From Platerodrilus igneus (Eukaryota > Arthropoda > Insecta > Coleoptera > Lycidae), in NCBI GenBank assembly GCA_036346225.1, contig JARFIW010001340.1, positions 124,001 to 188,000 on the forward strand: DNA of 64,000 nt, written 5' to 3'. Made by a program: the position numbers and the translations under genes. Shown piece by piece: positions 1 through 10,538 of this stretch (positions are counted from its first letter, which is position 1; each line of letters opens with the position of its first letter). The notes under the pieces were generated by a model. The model was not told the origin of the DNA, did not search any database, and worked only from the letters and a program-made list of their open reading frames with translations.

Positions 1-898
1 GATAGATTTCCTTGCACATGAAGTACTCCTGGTTGATACCGACTCAAAGACAAAATTTTCTTTGCAAGAGGCCAGGCTTGTCAACAATAATTAATGCGAT
101 AATGCGTTCATAATCAACTCAATGTATCATAAGATCGTAACAAATATTCGCATCTAACTCATCTAAGTGGTCTACCCAAATCAAAACACCATATTCTAAC
201 TATCCTATTATAATATCGGTAAGCTTCAGTTCAGCAATGATGAATTCACAATGGCCATTAGGAATCAATTAACCATCAATGAGCCAATAGGCATCTTTGT
301 TTTTAATAGCCAAGAAAAACAAGGAATGGTAGACAAGAGGCACTCACAGAGTCCTTTATTGTTCAGACCAGCACAGATATACTTTCCAATATCATTTGCA
401 TAATACTTCACAAAAACTATATCGCAGCAAAACATTCTTCACAACTATCTGGTTAGAGCATATCACAATAAATTTAGTATTTGGTATGTTATTCCCTTAA
501 AACTTAGCATTTTACTGAACCCTTGTTCAACCAAGAAATGTAGGATTCATTACAGTGTGAATGTAGGGTGTTAATATTAAAGCAATTTGATACGTTTGGC
601 ATTGTCAACGACAATCAAGGAGGCGAGAAGATAATAGAAAAACGAGCAGCAATGTACCATCTATGGAGGACAATCAAGCTATCCATTATTGTTTTTGATA
701 CTACATCTCTTATAATATAGAGCTTTAACAAAGATAATTTACTGTTTACCAACAGTCTTATAGTTTTTTGGAACAAAATGTAAACAAAGCATGGTATCAG
801 GTGTAAAAAACCAAAAACTAAGTTAGGTTATACACGTGGGTGCAAATAAAAAAAATTCAACAATAATAATTAAATTTAATCAGTAGTCAAGTTTACAA
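1..898. other. Non-coding stretch, nothing recognised
   Basis: AT-rich sequence with no open frame of useful length on either strand, no tandem repeat and no terminal repeat pair that I could find. It may hold old transposon debris, since the next segment is a retroelement gag relic, but nothing in it identifies a family. Confidence 0.5.
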
Positions 899-1365
899 AT
901 GGACGGTGTTACTAATTGGAGAATATGGAAACAAAAGTTTCAAATTTATTTAAAGGCACTTAAGAAAATAAATTGAACAGAAGACGTAAAAATTGGTGCA
1001 CTGTTGAATGGGGTAGGTGATAAAGGCCTGGACATTCATAACACATTCAACCAGAAAAAAAGTGGAACTTTAGAGAAAGCACTGGCATCATACAATGAGC
1101 ACATTGTTCCAAAAATAAATCATACATTAGAATCACAAGTTTAATAACTTAATGCAAAAGCAAGGCTGAAGTACTCATGGTTGCAGCACAGAATTAAAGA
1201 ATCTGTCACAAATGTGTGACTTTGTATGTTCTAATGAATCAGGTCAAAAATTATTAGCAACAGAAGATTAACAATAGACATAACTGGTATATACGACAAA
1301 CAAATACAACAATGTTTAATCCATGAACAAAAGTTTGATACAATTAAAGTTCTACAATATTGTAA
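899..1365 (+). pseudogene. Decayed retrotransposon gag fragment
   Basis: Translation from the ATG at 899 gives a Ty3/Gypsy-style gag start: NWRIWKQKFQIYLKAL, then an in-frame TGA, then IGALLNGVGDKGLDIHNTF and a run ending in KINHTLESQV before a TAA. Gag proteins of many insect and nematode LTR retrotransposons begin with this W..W...F..Y layout followed by a hydrophobic helix with a short GD turn and a YNTF-like motif. Further on, CDFVCSNES and IQQCLIHEQKFDTIKVLQYC can be read in shifted frames and fit the gag region before the nucleocapsid. At least two in-frame stops and frameshifts make it non-functional. No LTR or pol is visible next to it, so it is an orphan relic. The family call is by motif layout only. 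Confidence 0.6.
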
Positions 1366-1676
1366 ATCAATTTACTTATTCTTTATACTTATAATCTTTG
1401 GCTATGGAAATGGCAGTTGAACCGGATCTCCTCCATGCCGACTGTTGATAAAATCTGCAAAATCAGGTGAAACAGCACGAAGGCACAAATTGTGGGCTAG
1501 GTGATGCTGTACTTCCCATAATGTGTTCGTGTTAAATATTACATCTTTGCTACTCCTGTCCTGATGAGCACCAATAAAGGCAAAACGCATCAACAGGATG
1601 CCCTTGTGGTTAATATTGAGTCACTCGCCATTAAATTTCATTCTTTGATATTATTTTTGAACTCATTAAATTTACT

Positions 1677-1680
<4 letters not shown>

Positions 1681-1730
<50 letters not shown>
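1681..1730. repeat. (AT)25 microsatellite
   Basis: Fifty bases of uninterrupted AT dinucleotide. It abuts the left end of the palindromic repeat arm that starts at 1731. Similar AT tracts sit at the ends of three related units further right. Confidence 0.97.
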
Positions 1731-1732
<2 letters not shown>

Positions 1733-3183
1733 CTCATATTTAGACCAAGGTAGAAAATTAAATAATCACATCAAATAATTTTAATCACCGTGTAGAAGCT
1801 TTGGGAAAAGATACATAACTCGCGTTATTAAATAAAAGCGTGAAGCATAAAAATTCATTCGTTTCATTAATAATAAGAGATTTAAATCATGTACAAGACG
1901 CTTTATATCAAAAGAAGCAGTATTAAAAAGCTCTCTTACATCTGCGACTTGATTCAATGCGTTAAACAGTGTTTTTTTAGTGTGATAGAATAATTTAAAG
2001 TTTGCTCGTATATTTTGGTGATGTAAAACAGTTTGTTCTTTACGTGCTACCATGAATGTACTTCAGTGCACTTAGATACAAGGTAATAAAATTTAGTATC
2101 ACTGTACCAATTAGTAAAATTTACAACGACAAATGAGTACACAAAAGTAGGCAGTTTTGGCGTATATTGGTGAAAGACGATGAATTTCTTTGCTATTTTC
2201 CAGGGTGTTAATAATTAAATGGTTCAAAACGTGTCTGAATCCACGAAACAAGGGTCAGATATACACAGAGGAGTTCGGAAAAGCCCTGAAACAACTTTAG
2301 ATGAATGGTGATGGAGAAGATTTTAAAAGCGTTGAGAATCAGAAGCCGTAAATATAACCCAGTTGGAATGGTGTGATTAACAAAAGGACGATGTACATTG
2401 AAGCTACGAGTGCAGTAACCTTCAGGTAAATTATACTATTTTGTTTGAACTTTGATATTTTTGTGTGTGTTGAATAACTTTATAATTGATTTACTCAAAA
2501 TGGACAGTAGTGAAATTGTACTAACAATAAAATTTTAATTTTAAGGTGAAATTTGCTTGTTTAAGTAGAAAGGGTATTTAGTATTGATGTTCTGGATTAT
2601 GATGAAAATTTGGGTATGTCTTTGAGCTCAATTAGACGAACCTGGTTAATTAACGTAAAGGGTGGTAGATGCTCCTTTGTACTCAGACTCAGGTCTGCAT
2701 ATATTGTTATAGTAATTAGTAGGCATCCTACAAGGACTTTAATTCTGGATGCACATTAAAATGATAACAAATTTAAATCTTGAAATTTTCTGATACTGAA
2801 ATTTATGCTGAATTTTAATTTTGAAATTTTAATGTATTGTGAATATTGATGTAAATAGAGTTAACGTTGATGTTTGTGGTAGGAATGTGTTTGTTTTTTT
2901 TTTTTATGAATGAGGATGAAGGTTTAACTAGAGGAGCAGCCGAGGCGATTAACAGAAGAAAGTCAATGGACCAACACAGTTAAGGTAATGAATAGCTTTT
3001 TGTAGAATTCACAGCATTCTTGACATCCAATTCGTAGGGGCTCGATTCGAAAAGCGGAGTACCCGGATTTTGGTGGTATCACAGCATTCTTTGACGCCCA
3101 ATTCGTGAGGCTCGACAATAATACAGGGAAACACAGCATTCTTGGCGCCCAACGTGAGGCTCGATTCTAATACAGGGAAACAC
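1731..3183 (+). repeat. Left arm of large palindrome (LTR-plus-leader-like unit)
   Basis: This arm is the inverted, diverged copy of 3211-5386. Its outer end (TACTCATATTTAGACC) matches, in reverse complement, the sequence that ends near 5386, and matches continue through 1800-2060 and 2075-3000. The part matching about 4300-4980 of the other arm is missing, so this arm is about 0.7 kb shorter. It contains CAGGTAA at about 2424, which reads as a splice donor in the sense direction, and ends in primer-site-like repeats at 3010-3180. No long ORF is present. The layout (about 2 kb in the full arm, then a tRNA-Lys-like primer site) resembles a 5' LTR plus leader of an Osvaldo-type retrotransposon, but the arm shares no obvious sequence with the confirmed LTRs at 22137 and 32063. 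Confidence 0.7.
3010..3180 (+). repeat. Tandem primer-binding-site-like repeats (left arm)
   Basis: Three consecutive units begin near 3010, 3079 and 3132 with CACAGCATTCTT, followed by variants of the complement of the tRNA-Lys 3' end. The last (3143-3160, TGGCGCCCAACGTGAGGC) differs at one base from the expected TGGCGCCCAACGTGGGGC. One primer-binding site right after an LTR is normal for retroelements; several in tandem is unusual. Confidence 0.7.
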
Positions 3184-3186
3184 AGC

Positions 3187-3208
3187 AATATATATATATA
3201 TATATATT
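3187..3208. repeat. (AT)n tract at palindrome centre
   Basis: A short AT dinucleotide run flanked by inverted GAAACACAGCAA and TTGCTGTGTTTC. It marks the centre of the 1731-5386 palindrome. Confidence 0.9.
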
Positions 3209-3210
3209 TT

Positions 3211-5386
3211 GCTGTGTTTCTCCCTTTTAGTCAAAAGGAACTGGTCCTTTCTAAAAAACATTCGAGCCCCACAGATTGGGCGCCAAGAACTGCTGTGATT
3301 CTCGTTACTACAGTGAATGGCCCTCCGTTCGAACCAAGAATTGTTGTGATTCTCTTGTCCGTTGAATCTCTTCTGATAATCGCCTCTTGACTCTTTCCTT
3401 CCGCCTCGGCTGCTCACCTAGTTAAAACTTTCATCCTCATTCATAAAAAAAACAAACACATTCCTACCACAAACATCAACGTTAAATCTATTTACATCAA
3501 TATTCATAATACATTAAAATTTCAAAATTAAATTTCAGCATAAATTTCAGCATCATAAAATTTCAAGTACAAATTTGTCATTATTTTAATTTGCATCCAG
3601 AATTAGAGTCCTTGTAGGATGCATACTAATTAAGTAAACAATATTTGCAGACCTGAGTCAGAATAAAAGGGAGCATCTCCCACCCCTTTACGTTAATTTA
3701 ACAGGTTAGTCTAATTGAGCTCAAAGACAGATCCAAATTTTCATCATAATCAAAAACATAAACCTGATAAATACTCCTTTCTATTTATACAAGAAAATTT
3801 TACCTTAAAATTAAAAATTTGTTGTTTATACAAATTTACTACTGTCCATCTTTATCAAACAAATTATAAAGATATTCAACACACCAAAACATCTAAGATC
3901 GAACAAAAATGCATAATTTACCTGAAGGTTAATGCACTCGTGGCTCCAATGTACATCGTCCTTGCTAATTCCACCATTCCAGCTGGGTTATGTTTACGTC
4001 CTCGGATTTCTGGCCGATTTTAAAATTTTTCTACACCACCATTCGTCTAAAAGGTTTCAGGGCTTCTCAGGCACTCATCTATGTATATCGAAATCTTGTT
4101 TTTTGGATCCAATCACGTTTACGAAGATTACTAACACTCCCGAAAAATAGCAATGAAATTCATAATTCTTTCATGCTATACCGAAACTGCATACTTCTAT
4201 TTATTTATTTATCGTTACTAATTTGAATAATTGGTACAGTAATACCCGCAAATATAACTAGACTTTATTACCTTCATTTATCTTCTCTAGGTGCACTAAT
4301 GCATAATAACTTGTATCGTAGCATGTAATCACTATGTATTCTACTTGAAGTATCGAATAATCAAAAAATAAAGAGCAAAACTGTTTGAAGTATCGAATAA
4401 AATCAAAAATAAAAGAGAGCGAAACTCCTCAGCACGGGTTTATATAATGGCTCGCTTGCAAGTCGAATTTGTCCCGCGACGGACGATTTTAAGAAATTCG
4501 CATTCTATTTTCCCTTCCGATGTCTCGGCACAATGATTCTACTGAAATTTGCACTCGTCCTAGTTGAAATCTCAGAAATTTCTACACGCCTCGCAACACG
4601 TGCGAGAACAACTAATTAATTTTACACACCAACTGATATGCTTTCCCCTCTCATGTTTGCATCTTATTTCAACCTTACTCGCCAATCTAGTCTGTTCGTT
4701 CTATCTAAAACCTGTGCTCTTGTTTTACATTTTCCCCCTCATTTAACTGCTAATGCTTTCCATCTCGCTTGTCTTTATACCACAAACTCGCTTTCTTACT
4801 TGCACTCATATAGCTTGAAGCTTATCGACTATCATATATATCGTTATTCTTGCAGGTGTTCTGAGTTCTAATACGCTGAAGGCTCTTACATGACTTCCCC
4901 ATGTCTTTTATAATTTCTCGACAGTTTTAGTACTTGGAAAGATTAAATTAAATACAAATTGAACATTTTAACTCTGCTTCTTTTTATAGAAAGCGTCCAG
5001 TGAATAATCTAAACCCCTTATTTTTAATGAAACGAATAAATTTTTATGCTCCACGGTTTTAATAATGTGTGTTATCTCATGAAATTCTACATTACTTCCT
5101 TCTACACGTTGATTATGATTATATACAAACCCTACATTCTAATTATTTGATTTAAATCTACACAGTAGGCTTTTAATTAAGCGTACTATTTTCCACTGCT
5201 TTGATATACACGGTGTTTAATATTATCTAAACAATATAAACCCTATATTTAGAAGTAAATGACGAATTTATCCAATATGCCTTTAAATGAAGCGTATTAG
5301 TACCCAAAGCTTTCTTATACAGGGTGATTAAAATTATTTGATGTCGTTTAATAATTTTTCTATCCTGGTCTAAATTTGAGTAATAT
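3211..5386 (-). repeat. Right arm of large palindrome (LTR-plus-leader-like unit)
   Basis: Read on the minus strand, the unit starts near 5386, runs about 2 kb, and ends in primer-site-like repeats between about 3340 and 3215. One of these, with GGGCGCCA at 3278-3285 on the plus strand, is the sense tRNA-Lys 3' end with a 2-nt insertion. The plus strand is strikingly poor in G and rich in C (for example 4560-4760), as expected if the minus strand is the ancestral sense strand. TTACCTG near 3920 is a CAGGTAA donor on the minus strand, at the position equivalent to that in the left arm. The short ORFs here have no recognisable motifs and I treat them as chance. Confidence 0.7.
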
Positions 5387-5600
5387 ATCATCATTTTGTT
5401 ATCGACCTTACTTAAGGTCGGTTTGACGCAGCTCTAACTTCTTTTCTATTCTGTGCTAATCTAAAAAGCTCTACATACCCTTCACCACCTAAATTTCTAA
5501 TAATTTGACTAATATAGTTTGGTCTAGGTCTTCCTATATCCTTCTATCTTTTTCCTATCCAGCTGACTCTACATAGATATTTGCAACCTGATGGTTGTTA
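5387..5600 (-). pseudogene. LINE (RTE-like) 3' end fragment
   Basis: The stretch beginning TTAAGGTCGGTTTGACGCAG is the same 3' terminal coding and tail sequence seen more completely at about 6070-6290. It covers the last 60 or so codons of the LINE pol (the NRK..R.ASNRL end) plus the ensuing tail, with several substitutions and small indels. It is a separate, shorter copy on the minus strand abutting the palindrome arm. Confidence 0.65.
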
Positions 5601-5675
5601 CAGAACTCTAACATGTTTACATGATTACCATTTATAAGGAAATGAAATATAACCTGGTTATCCGCTTCAAAAAGG

Positions 5676-6045
5676 AAAAGTGTTAAATTATATGTTATGG
5701 TAAGGCTTAAGCAACGAATCGCTGCCAACATGCAAGACCGCTACCTAATTGTGAGTTATGCCCTGGTGACGTTTATTAAATTATGTTATGGTAAGGCTTA
5801 AGCAACGAAACGCTACCAACATGCCAGACCGCTACCTAATTGTGAGTTATGTCATGGTGACGTTTATTAAATTATGTTATGGTAAGGCTTAAGCAACGAA
5901 ACGCTACCAACATGCCAGACCGCTACGTAATTGTGAGTTACGTCATGGTGATGTTTATTAAATTATGTTATGGTAAAGCTTAAGCAACGAAACGCTACCA
6001 ACATGCCAGACCGCTACCTAATTGTGAGTTATGTCATGGTGACAT
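5676..6045. repeat. 92-bp tandem repeat, four copies
   Basis: Units start near 5694, 5784, 5876 and 5967, each beginning with GTTATGGTAAGGCTTAAGC and containing AACGCTACCAACATG and CTAATTGTGAGTTA. Copies differ from one another at only a few positions. The array lies just past the 3' end of a minus-strand LINE coding region, so it probably belongs to that LINE's 3' untranslated region. GCTTAAGC is an 8-bp palindrome in each unit. Confidence 0.93.
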
Positions 6046-6061
6046 TTTTATTTTTGTTTTG

Positions 6062-6693
6062 TTTTTGAACTTACTTAAAGTCGGTTTGACGCAGCTCTAA
6101 ATTCTTTTCTATTCTGAGCTAGTCTAAAAAGGTCTACATACCCTTCACAACCTACATCTCTAATAATTTGACTAATATAGCTTTGTCTAGGCCTTCCTAC
6201 TCTATTTTTATTTGGTAGTCTATAATCTAAGACTTTACTAAATAGTCCCTCATGTCTTAACTGGTGCCCTATCATTCTATCTCTCCTGACCTTCAATTGT
6301 TTCCATATACAGGGATCCTCACCTATCCTTCTATAAACTTCCTCGTTTGTTACTCTATCTGTCCAACTAATCTTTAACATTCTCTTATAACACCAAGTTT
6401 CAAAAGCTTCTAACTTTTTCTTATCTATTTCTTTAATTGTCCAAGTCTCACTACCGTATAGTAGAACGCTCCATACATACGACTTTAAGAAACTTTTTCT
6501 ATTATCTAAACTAATACTATTAGCTATTAGTAAGTTTTTCTTTTTAAAAACATTTTTCTAGCTTGAGCTATTCTAGCTACTATATCCCTTCTGCTACGTC
6601 CATCTTTTGTAATTATACTACCTAAATAGCAAAATTCATCCACCTCCTCTAACTCGGTATTACCTATTTTTAATTTTGGTTTAGAACTAGGCT
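6062..6693 (-). pseudogene. LINE (RTE-like) reverse transcriptase C-terminal part
   Basis: On the minus strand from 6693 downward the translation reads ELEEVDEFCYLGSIITKDG, then an arginine-rich stretch, a YVWSVLLYGSETWTI block, FETWCYKRMLKISWTDRV, NEEVYRRIG, IGHQLRHEG and GRPRQSYISQI. These are the typical blocks after the palm domain in RTE-type LINE polymerases. A frameshift lies near 6550; the last 101 codons (6380-6075) are open. Only the C-terminal third is present, a normal 5' truncation. An (AT)n tract cuts it off at 6696. It belongs to a different subfamily from the plus-strand copies at 35.8 kb and 42.4 kb, since the protein differs throughout. Confidence 0.82.
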
Positions 6694-6694
6694 G

Positions 6695-6695
<1 letters not shown>

Positions 6696-6735
<40 letters not shown>
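6696..6735. repeat. (AT)n microsatellite
   Basis: About forty bases of AT dinucleotide between a truncated LINE on the left and an LTR-like unit on the right (TTGCTGTAAAC follows it, as after the tract at 3187). Confidence 0.95.
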
Positions 6736-6736
<1 letters not shown>

Positions 6737-9090
6737 CTGTAAACACTCCTTTTTTGAGCCCCTATTTGAGTTGACAAAATTTGCTCTGGATACTCGAAAA
6801 CCTTGATGATTTACTTCAATCGCGTCCCTATTTGAGGTCGGGATTAATTTACTGCTATAAAATTACCTGTCTATAAAAACTCCATTAACTACCACCTAAA
6901 TAAATTTTGAGTGCAAGCTTTGATTACGAGATGTTTCAGTTGAGTACCCTCTGAAGATGCTTTCCAAAATGACACCCCACGGCTAGCTCTGCTCACTGCT
7001 TCTTCAGGGATACTCATCACTGCTACTCATTTGCTTTACAACCTTTCTGATTAAAAAAAAAAAAATAATTTGACAAAAAAAAACATACAACCCTTTTATT
7101 CTGACAAATAAATAATAAACTCACACAATTTCAATATTTACAAATTTTATCCAAGTTAAACATTTCATACTCTTACTCGGTAGTAATAATCATCAACTTA
7201 ATACACCCACGATTTTCTGCTCATCTACATTTTATTGTGTTATAATAAAGTAGATGGACCTATCCTGGAACCTTAATTTACTTTCCTCTGGTCTATGGAG
7301 AGCTCAGTATAAACCTTTTTATATTTGTGTGCAAAATTTTAGCACTGAAAAATTATACAAAAGACCCGTTTACCTCTTACATCTGTGAAATATTCATAAT
7401 TATTATATACAAGTATTTACACCCTTAGATTTCAAAAATGTCCTTTACATAGGTAAATAAAATTAATTTTCGGTTCATAAATTTGTCACCAAATAAAACT
7501 CAAAATCACTAATAGTTTAAACAAATAAGCACGAGCACAACAGTTCAAAAAAAAATTCATTACCTGGACAGTATTCTTCATCCAGATCACCACCACTGAA
7601 GATGCTTTCCCCTTTCGACTGCACGCACCAGGGTCACTCCATATTGTTGCCTTCCATTGGGAACAGCAATTAAATCTCGAACCCGCTGGGCATCCAAATC
7701 ATCAACAATCCCTCAGGACTGCTGCTACAGATCCATACATAACCTCTTCTTATACGCAATGTGCAACAAGCACCCTCGTTCAATTTGCAAATAATTTTCT
7801 ACTTATAAGTCATCCTGCTTCAATTAATAAAATGATTTAATACAATTCACCCCGTTTATACTAACTTGCACCTACTTGTGCATTAAAAAACTTGTAAATT
7901 TAATTTCAGACTGCACTAGTTACGTGGTTTGAAGCTAGGATAATCTTCCGAAGACTTGAAAACTCAAAGAGCGAACGCCGTCTCCAACAACGCTTATATA
8001 AGCACAATCCCCTCTTAAGTTGCATGTATTTTTGTTAAACATTCTTTGAAACTTGTCAATGACCACTTAATTCTGCAAACAAACGTGCACGAAAATACAA
8101 CCGTCTTTTAAAACTTGAAAATTTTCAATACAAACACTCAATTACCTCAAAAAACTCTGTAAACTTGTCAACCATTCTAATTTTCTTTAAAATCTCCACT
8201 CTCCTGTTACCCCCAAACAACTTCAATCACGCCTCTCATGTGCACATACATACTACCATTGCACTTCTGCTTTCATAATAACATCTACTAGCTTTGTCTT
8301 AATATCCTACCTAAATTGTATACGTTATTTCTACATTTGTGGTATCTTTGTCTGCCCCATGTTTTCTGTCTTTATTTTAGTCCCTCTATTACTGTATTGT
8401 TCACAGTTGTTTCTCCCTTCCTTTATGCACGCCTTGAAAAATCGATACCTTCTGCAAACATGTTACACATTCGCCCCGCTTATTGGCTTCTAAAATATAC
8501 TCATCGTACATACGTTTGAAAGTCATTGTCACTTAACCATTTTATATCGTCCATCTGTCTCTGTTACATGTTAAATATCGTCTGTTGCCTAATTTTATCG
8601 ATCTGTTTTCAACTAGTCGACCGTTGCTGTTAGCCTTGTATTTTCAGTTAACACATTTTACCTAGAACTATTTTCTCAACGTATACCAGCTTTTATAGGA
8701 ATCGTTTATTTATCGCACGGCTGTTCCATGAAATTCTTGACCGTTGTAACGTGTTTTCAAATACTAAACCTTGAATAGTTCCTCAAATACTTTAGCTTAT
8801 GCTACGTTTAATAAATGTACCTTGCTTAAATTATTGATTTTTACACTGAAAAGCTTTTATGATAATAATATTTGTGCACGGTTTCAGAACTTGCCATCGA
8901 TCTTATTTATAATTAATTGTTGTCCTTGTTCTAAATTAACGTATAAAAATTAAACCCACATTATCTTATCTAACCTTATTCCACTCTAACTATATTGAAG
9001 CGCAGTAAATTAATTATTGATTTCTATGTACAGGGTACCTACAAATAAATAAATGCTTGGCTTATTTACACATATCTAAGCTTACCAAAC
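6736..9090 (-). repeat. LTR-plus-leader-like unit B
   Basis: This unit has the same layout as the right palindrome arm: (AT)n, a degenerate primer-site-like array (6745-6870, with GAGCCCCTATTTGAG), a block containing CGGCT and TGCTCA near 6975, an A-rich tract near 7055, then a long C-rich, G-poor stretch. TTACCTG at about 7560 is again a CAGGTAA donor on the minus strand. Similarity to the other units is patchy, so the grouping relies on order of parts as much as on identity. No coding region is recognisable. The unit ends where the next (AT)n tract begins. Confidence 0.5.
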
Positions 9091-9093
9091 CAC

Positions 9094-9095
9094 AG

Positions 9096-9168
<73 letters not shown>
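9094..9168. repeat. Long (AT)n tract
   Basis: About 75 bases of AT dinucleotide, flanked by inverted CACAGTAA and TTACTGTG. It is the boundary between two LTR-like units that lie in the same orientation. Confidence 0.96.
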
Positions 9169-9169
<1 letters not shown>

Positions 9170-9229
9170 CTGTGATGTTTAGTCTGTTAAAGACAGCTTA
9201 AAAAAAAGATACCCCTAAAACGCCACTAC

Positions 9230-9540
9230 TACAGCCCCACGATTGGGTGTCAATAAAATACTGCAAACTTCCGTTGTTGTCCTATGTCTCGAGTCCCACG
9301 ATTGGGTGGCAAAAATACTACAAACTTCACTTAATTATACAAAAAGCCCCACCTTTCAGCGTCATAAATACTGCAAACTTCAAGCTCCCACTGTTGGGCG
9401 TCATTAATATTCAGCAAATTCCGCTACTGGTCGTCACTCAATAATACAAAAAACCCACTTTCTGGGTGCCATTAATTCTGCAAAAGCTGCTCTGATTCTA
9501 ACTCTGATTCTGATGATGTCCCTCATTCATGGGTGCCAAA
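9230..9540 (-). repeat. Tandem tRNA-Lys 3'-end-like repeats
   Basis: Six or seven degenerate units of about 45-55 bp follow the pattern CCCACGATTGGGTGTCA or CCACTGTTGGGCGTCA, then TAATACTGCAAACTTC. The core is the sense 3' end of tRNA-Lys (acceptor and T arm), so the minus strand carries repeated primer-binding-site-like sequences. Spacing and sequence vary, showing age. Confidence 0.7.
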
Positions 9541-10538
9541 ATGCTACCAACCGTTGATGCTACTTATATACCTAAAAAGCTAAAAAATTTCTGCTTCGCA
9601 ATGAAGTTTGTCACGGCTGCTCAGCTGCTTTCTGCAATTCAACTAACACACAAACAAAAAAAATAGCTGCCACAAACAATCACATACATTTATTACATAC
9701 TCATAAAAAAATATACACGCCAAATCACAAAAAATCCTCGTTCACACATTATTTATACATTATATACAACCCCTTTTTAAAATAATATATTTCGAGATCA
9801 ATAATTTTCCCAGATTAATTATTTCCCATTGATTATGCAAGAAAGTAGCAGCGCTTTACCACATGTTTTACTATAACCTAGGTTTAATAAGAGCTCCCAG
9901 TAACCATAACCTCTAGTGCTACTTTTCGAACATAAAAACAGCAAAAAGTCCCTTTTACCTTGTACAAACAAATATTACCAATATCTTAAACCTTTTCCTC
10001 TTAATATAAATTCCCACATAAAAATACAGTAAAATAAACCAATAAAAAAATTCAATCAGTAACTCTTTCCAAGTTTGTTCTTTTTACACACAATGCACAA
10101 AGGTCATTGAACACCAGCTTATACACAAAGTCAATAAAAAGCAACAGTTAAAGCAACAGTTACCTGTATACTATTTCTGCTTACAGCCGGCTATCATTCC
10201 CTCAAAGACTGTTGGGATTTATATCGTGTTTCTCACCCCACAAAAGCCTGTCAATTCCTGCAACTGTCATCAATACAAACATTCACTTCCACATAAAACT
10301 TGGAACCATCCACAATTCTTAAAATTTCACCACACAAACAAGCTTCAATGGCCACCATTTTCCAGTAACATTCTAACATACGTTCAAAATTCCTTGCAAT
10401 TAATTTCTCAAACCGCCACAATTTTTCAAAGCATTTACTTGAAAATCTAACTAACGCTCCTAACCCACACTCTTACTCGACTTGTTTTCCCATATTTAAA
10501 ACATTTCTCACCAATCACGTTGTGTATATTTAATACCC

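Noticed and set aside
1781..2053. 90-codon minus-strand frame in the left palindrome arm
   Set aside because: The inverted counterpart near 4980-5330 does not keep the frame, so there is no sign of selection on it.
3079..3417. Overlapping open frames on both strands at the palindrome centre
   Set aside because: They translate the (AT)n and primer-site repeats; palindromic symmetry opens both strands by chance.
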